Below are positions 63,110 through 64,000 of a stretch of 64,000 nt of DNA, piece by piece (the stretch's first letter is position 1; the number at the start of each line of letters is the position of its first letter). The notes below the pieces were generated by a model, which did not search any database, was not told the origin of the DNA, and worked only from the letters and a program-made list of their open reading frames with translations. The position numbers and the translations under genes were made by a program. Source of the stretch: CAWINX01 sp963837585 (GTDB lineage Bacteria > Actinomycetota > Thermoleophilia > Solirubrobacterales > 70-9); the NCBI GenBank assembly GCA_963837585.1, contig CAWINX010000003.1, positions 434,001-498,000 on the forward strand, read 5' to 3'.

Positions 63110-63211
63110 CAGCCGTCACATCCGATGCCGTCGCCGTCGGCGTCGAGGCCGTAGTGGTCGACCCCCAGCACCTGCACGGTTCCGGTGTAGAGGGGGCCGT
63201 CGCCGCTGCCT
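63106..63211 (-). repeat. 106-bp direct repeat, copy B (inside the intact Excalibur gene)
   Basis: This copy is the native 3' end of the Excalibur gene, coding GSGDGPLYTGTVQVLG and the metal loop DADGDGIGCDG. It matches 60516-60621 with roughly eight substitutions, so the duplication is not brand new. Confidence 0.85.
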
Positions 63212-64000
63212 CCCTCGCAGTCGTAGTCCGACGCGTTTGGATCGAGGCAGCCGCTGTAGTTGGGGTCGCATTGCGGGCTCGGTGCGGGGGCGGGTGCGGG
63301 GGCGCTGGCTTGGGCTTCTCGACGATCGCCAACCGGCGCTGGTAGCGGGAGACGTCGCTCTCGGCGCCGGCCAGGCGATTGCGGGCCCGGTTGAGTGCGT
63401 ACCGAACCCTTTGCAGGTCGCTGCGGTCGGCCTCGTGCCGCCGCGACCAGCGTGGCTGCCTGCCGGTCGAGCTTTGCCGCCCTTTGACGGGCGCGCTCAA
63501 GGGCCGGCGTCTGCATCGACTCCGTCGCCGGCTTGGTAGCGAAGCGCCGCGGACGCTCGGTTGCTCGAGGCATCGCCCGCGAAGACCGCGGAGCCGAGCC
63601 CGATGAGGCAGAGCGCGCCCAGCACGCCCGCGAGGACCTGGACGGCGCGCCGCGGCAAGCGCTCACGGCGCATCACCGGGCGCTCGCGTCCCCTCTGTAT
63701 CTCCGCGGAATGGCGAGCGAGCACCAGGGCATTGGCGAGCACGAAGCCGAGCACGAACAGCGCGATGCCGAAGAGCTCCCGCCACGCCCCCCGCGGCGCC
63801 GATCGCGGCGCCGACGATGACCATCAACAACCCGCCGCCGACGCAGAGCCCGATCGCCTGGTTGCGCGGCATCCGGGTCAGCCAGGCGACCAGCGCCGTC
63901 GCGCGGAACCAATCCCAGGCGAGGACGATGCCCGCGGCAACGAGCATGGCCAGCGCGAAGCCGAGACCGGCGCGGACCGTCTCGTCGTGGCGATCGGCGG
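63109..64000 (-). CDS. Membrane protein with coiled coil and C-terminal Excalibur domain, partial
   Basis: The gene enters from beyond the window end. Reading on the minus strand, it has hydrophobic helices (FALAMLVAAGIVLAW, AIGLCVGGGLLMVIVGAAIG, LFVLGFVLANALVLARH), then a basic stretch (RGRERPVMRRERLPRRA). Another helix follows (VLAGVLGALCLIGLGSAVFA), then a coiled-coil part (RVRYALNRARNRLAGAESDV) and a Pro/Ala linker. The C-terminal Excalibur domain has cysteines and DADGDGIGCDG, a calcium-binding loop. It could be two genes, the second starting at ATG 63673. Shifts lie near 63780, 63500, 63440 and 63305. The C-terminus would be outside the cell. Confidence 0.7.

Overview
The DNA is very GC-rich, with codons ending in C or G. 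The gene set points to a high-GC Gram-positive actinobacterium, most likely of the Thermoleophilia/Solirubrobacterales type: dodecin, fused PafB/PafC-type WYL regulators, a wax-ester synthase, a DUF4236 protein, AbiEi/DUF559 proteins and an Excalibur protein. The placement is inferred from gene content and was not tested by phylogeny.

Layout. 1-8976 is a polyamine/amine catabolism locus: ABC uptake genes on the minus strand, divergent from a class III aminotransferase, a PucR regulator, alanine dehydrogenase and an aminobutyraldehyde-type dehydrogenase. 8977-11588 holds an RTX-like repeat protein, a small carboxylase-subunit-like protein, dodecin and a rhodanese. 11685-16010 is a sulfate assimilation operon (sulfite reductase, Fe-S APS/PAPS reductase, ATP sulfurylase, APS kinase). 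16100-24500 has an AbiEi/DUF559 protein, a PHP phosphoesterase, a biotin carboxylase, a sulfatase, a HAD dehalogenase and sucCD. 24670-34386 has a YVTN/PKD protein, an aminotransferase, a DtxR regulator, a HAD phosphatase, folP, a DUF1998-type helicase, a SLOG protein and a glycosidase-like gene. A tRNA-Phe lies at 34429. 34555-39915 is an intact run: SDR, WS/DGAT, hydrolase, LysR, cupredoxin, AhpD. 40555-48077 has a DUF6036 module, two FluC fluoride channels with a DUF190 protein, an HD nuclease, a PafBC fusion and an MBL hydrolase. From 51506 to the end is an accessory zone with many toxin-antitoxin-like modules, Fic, and a segment flanked by 106-bp direct repeats.

Two features run through the whole window. 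First, many otherwise convincing housekeeping genes need single-base corrections, nearly all one extra base, to read through. I annotate these as one gene each and give the approximate shift sites. Consensus error is the simplest explanation, so they should not be read as real pseudogenes. Second, the intergenic DNA is full of palindromic repeat families. The best is a 45-bp palindrome present six times, once inside a glycosidase gene where one frame stays open, and twice as the end of a longer element of about 157 bp found as two inverted copies 16 kb apart. Three other small families are described (AAGTCGC type, CTTGCTAT type, TACTTTTTCG type).

How the genes fit together. Imported putrescine or a similar amine would be transaminated onto pyruvate. 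The aldehyde would be oxidised by the dehydrogenase, and alanine dehydrogenase would turn the alanine back to pyruvate. Sulfate activation splits at APS between reduction to sulfide and phosphorylation to PAPS. FluC and DUF190 form a likely fluoride-export unit. All functions are read from sequence motifs and context only.
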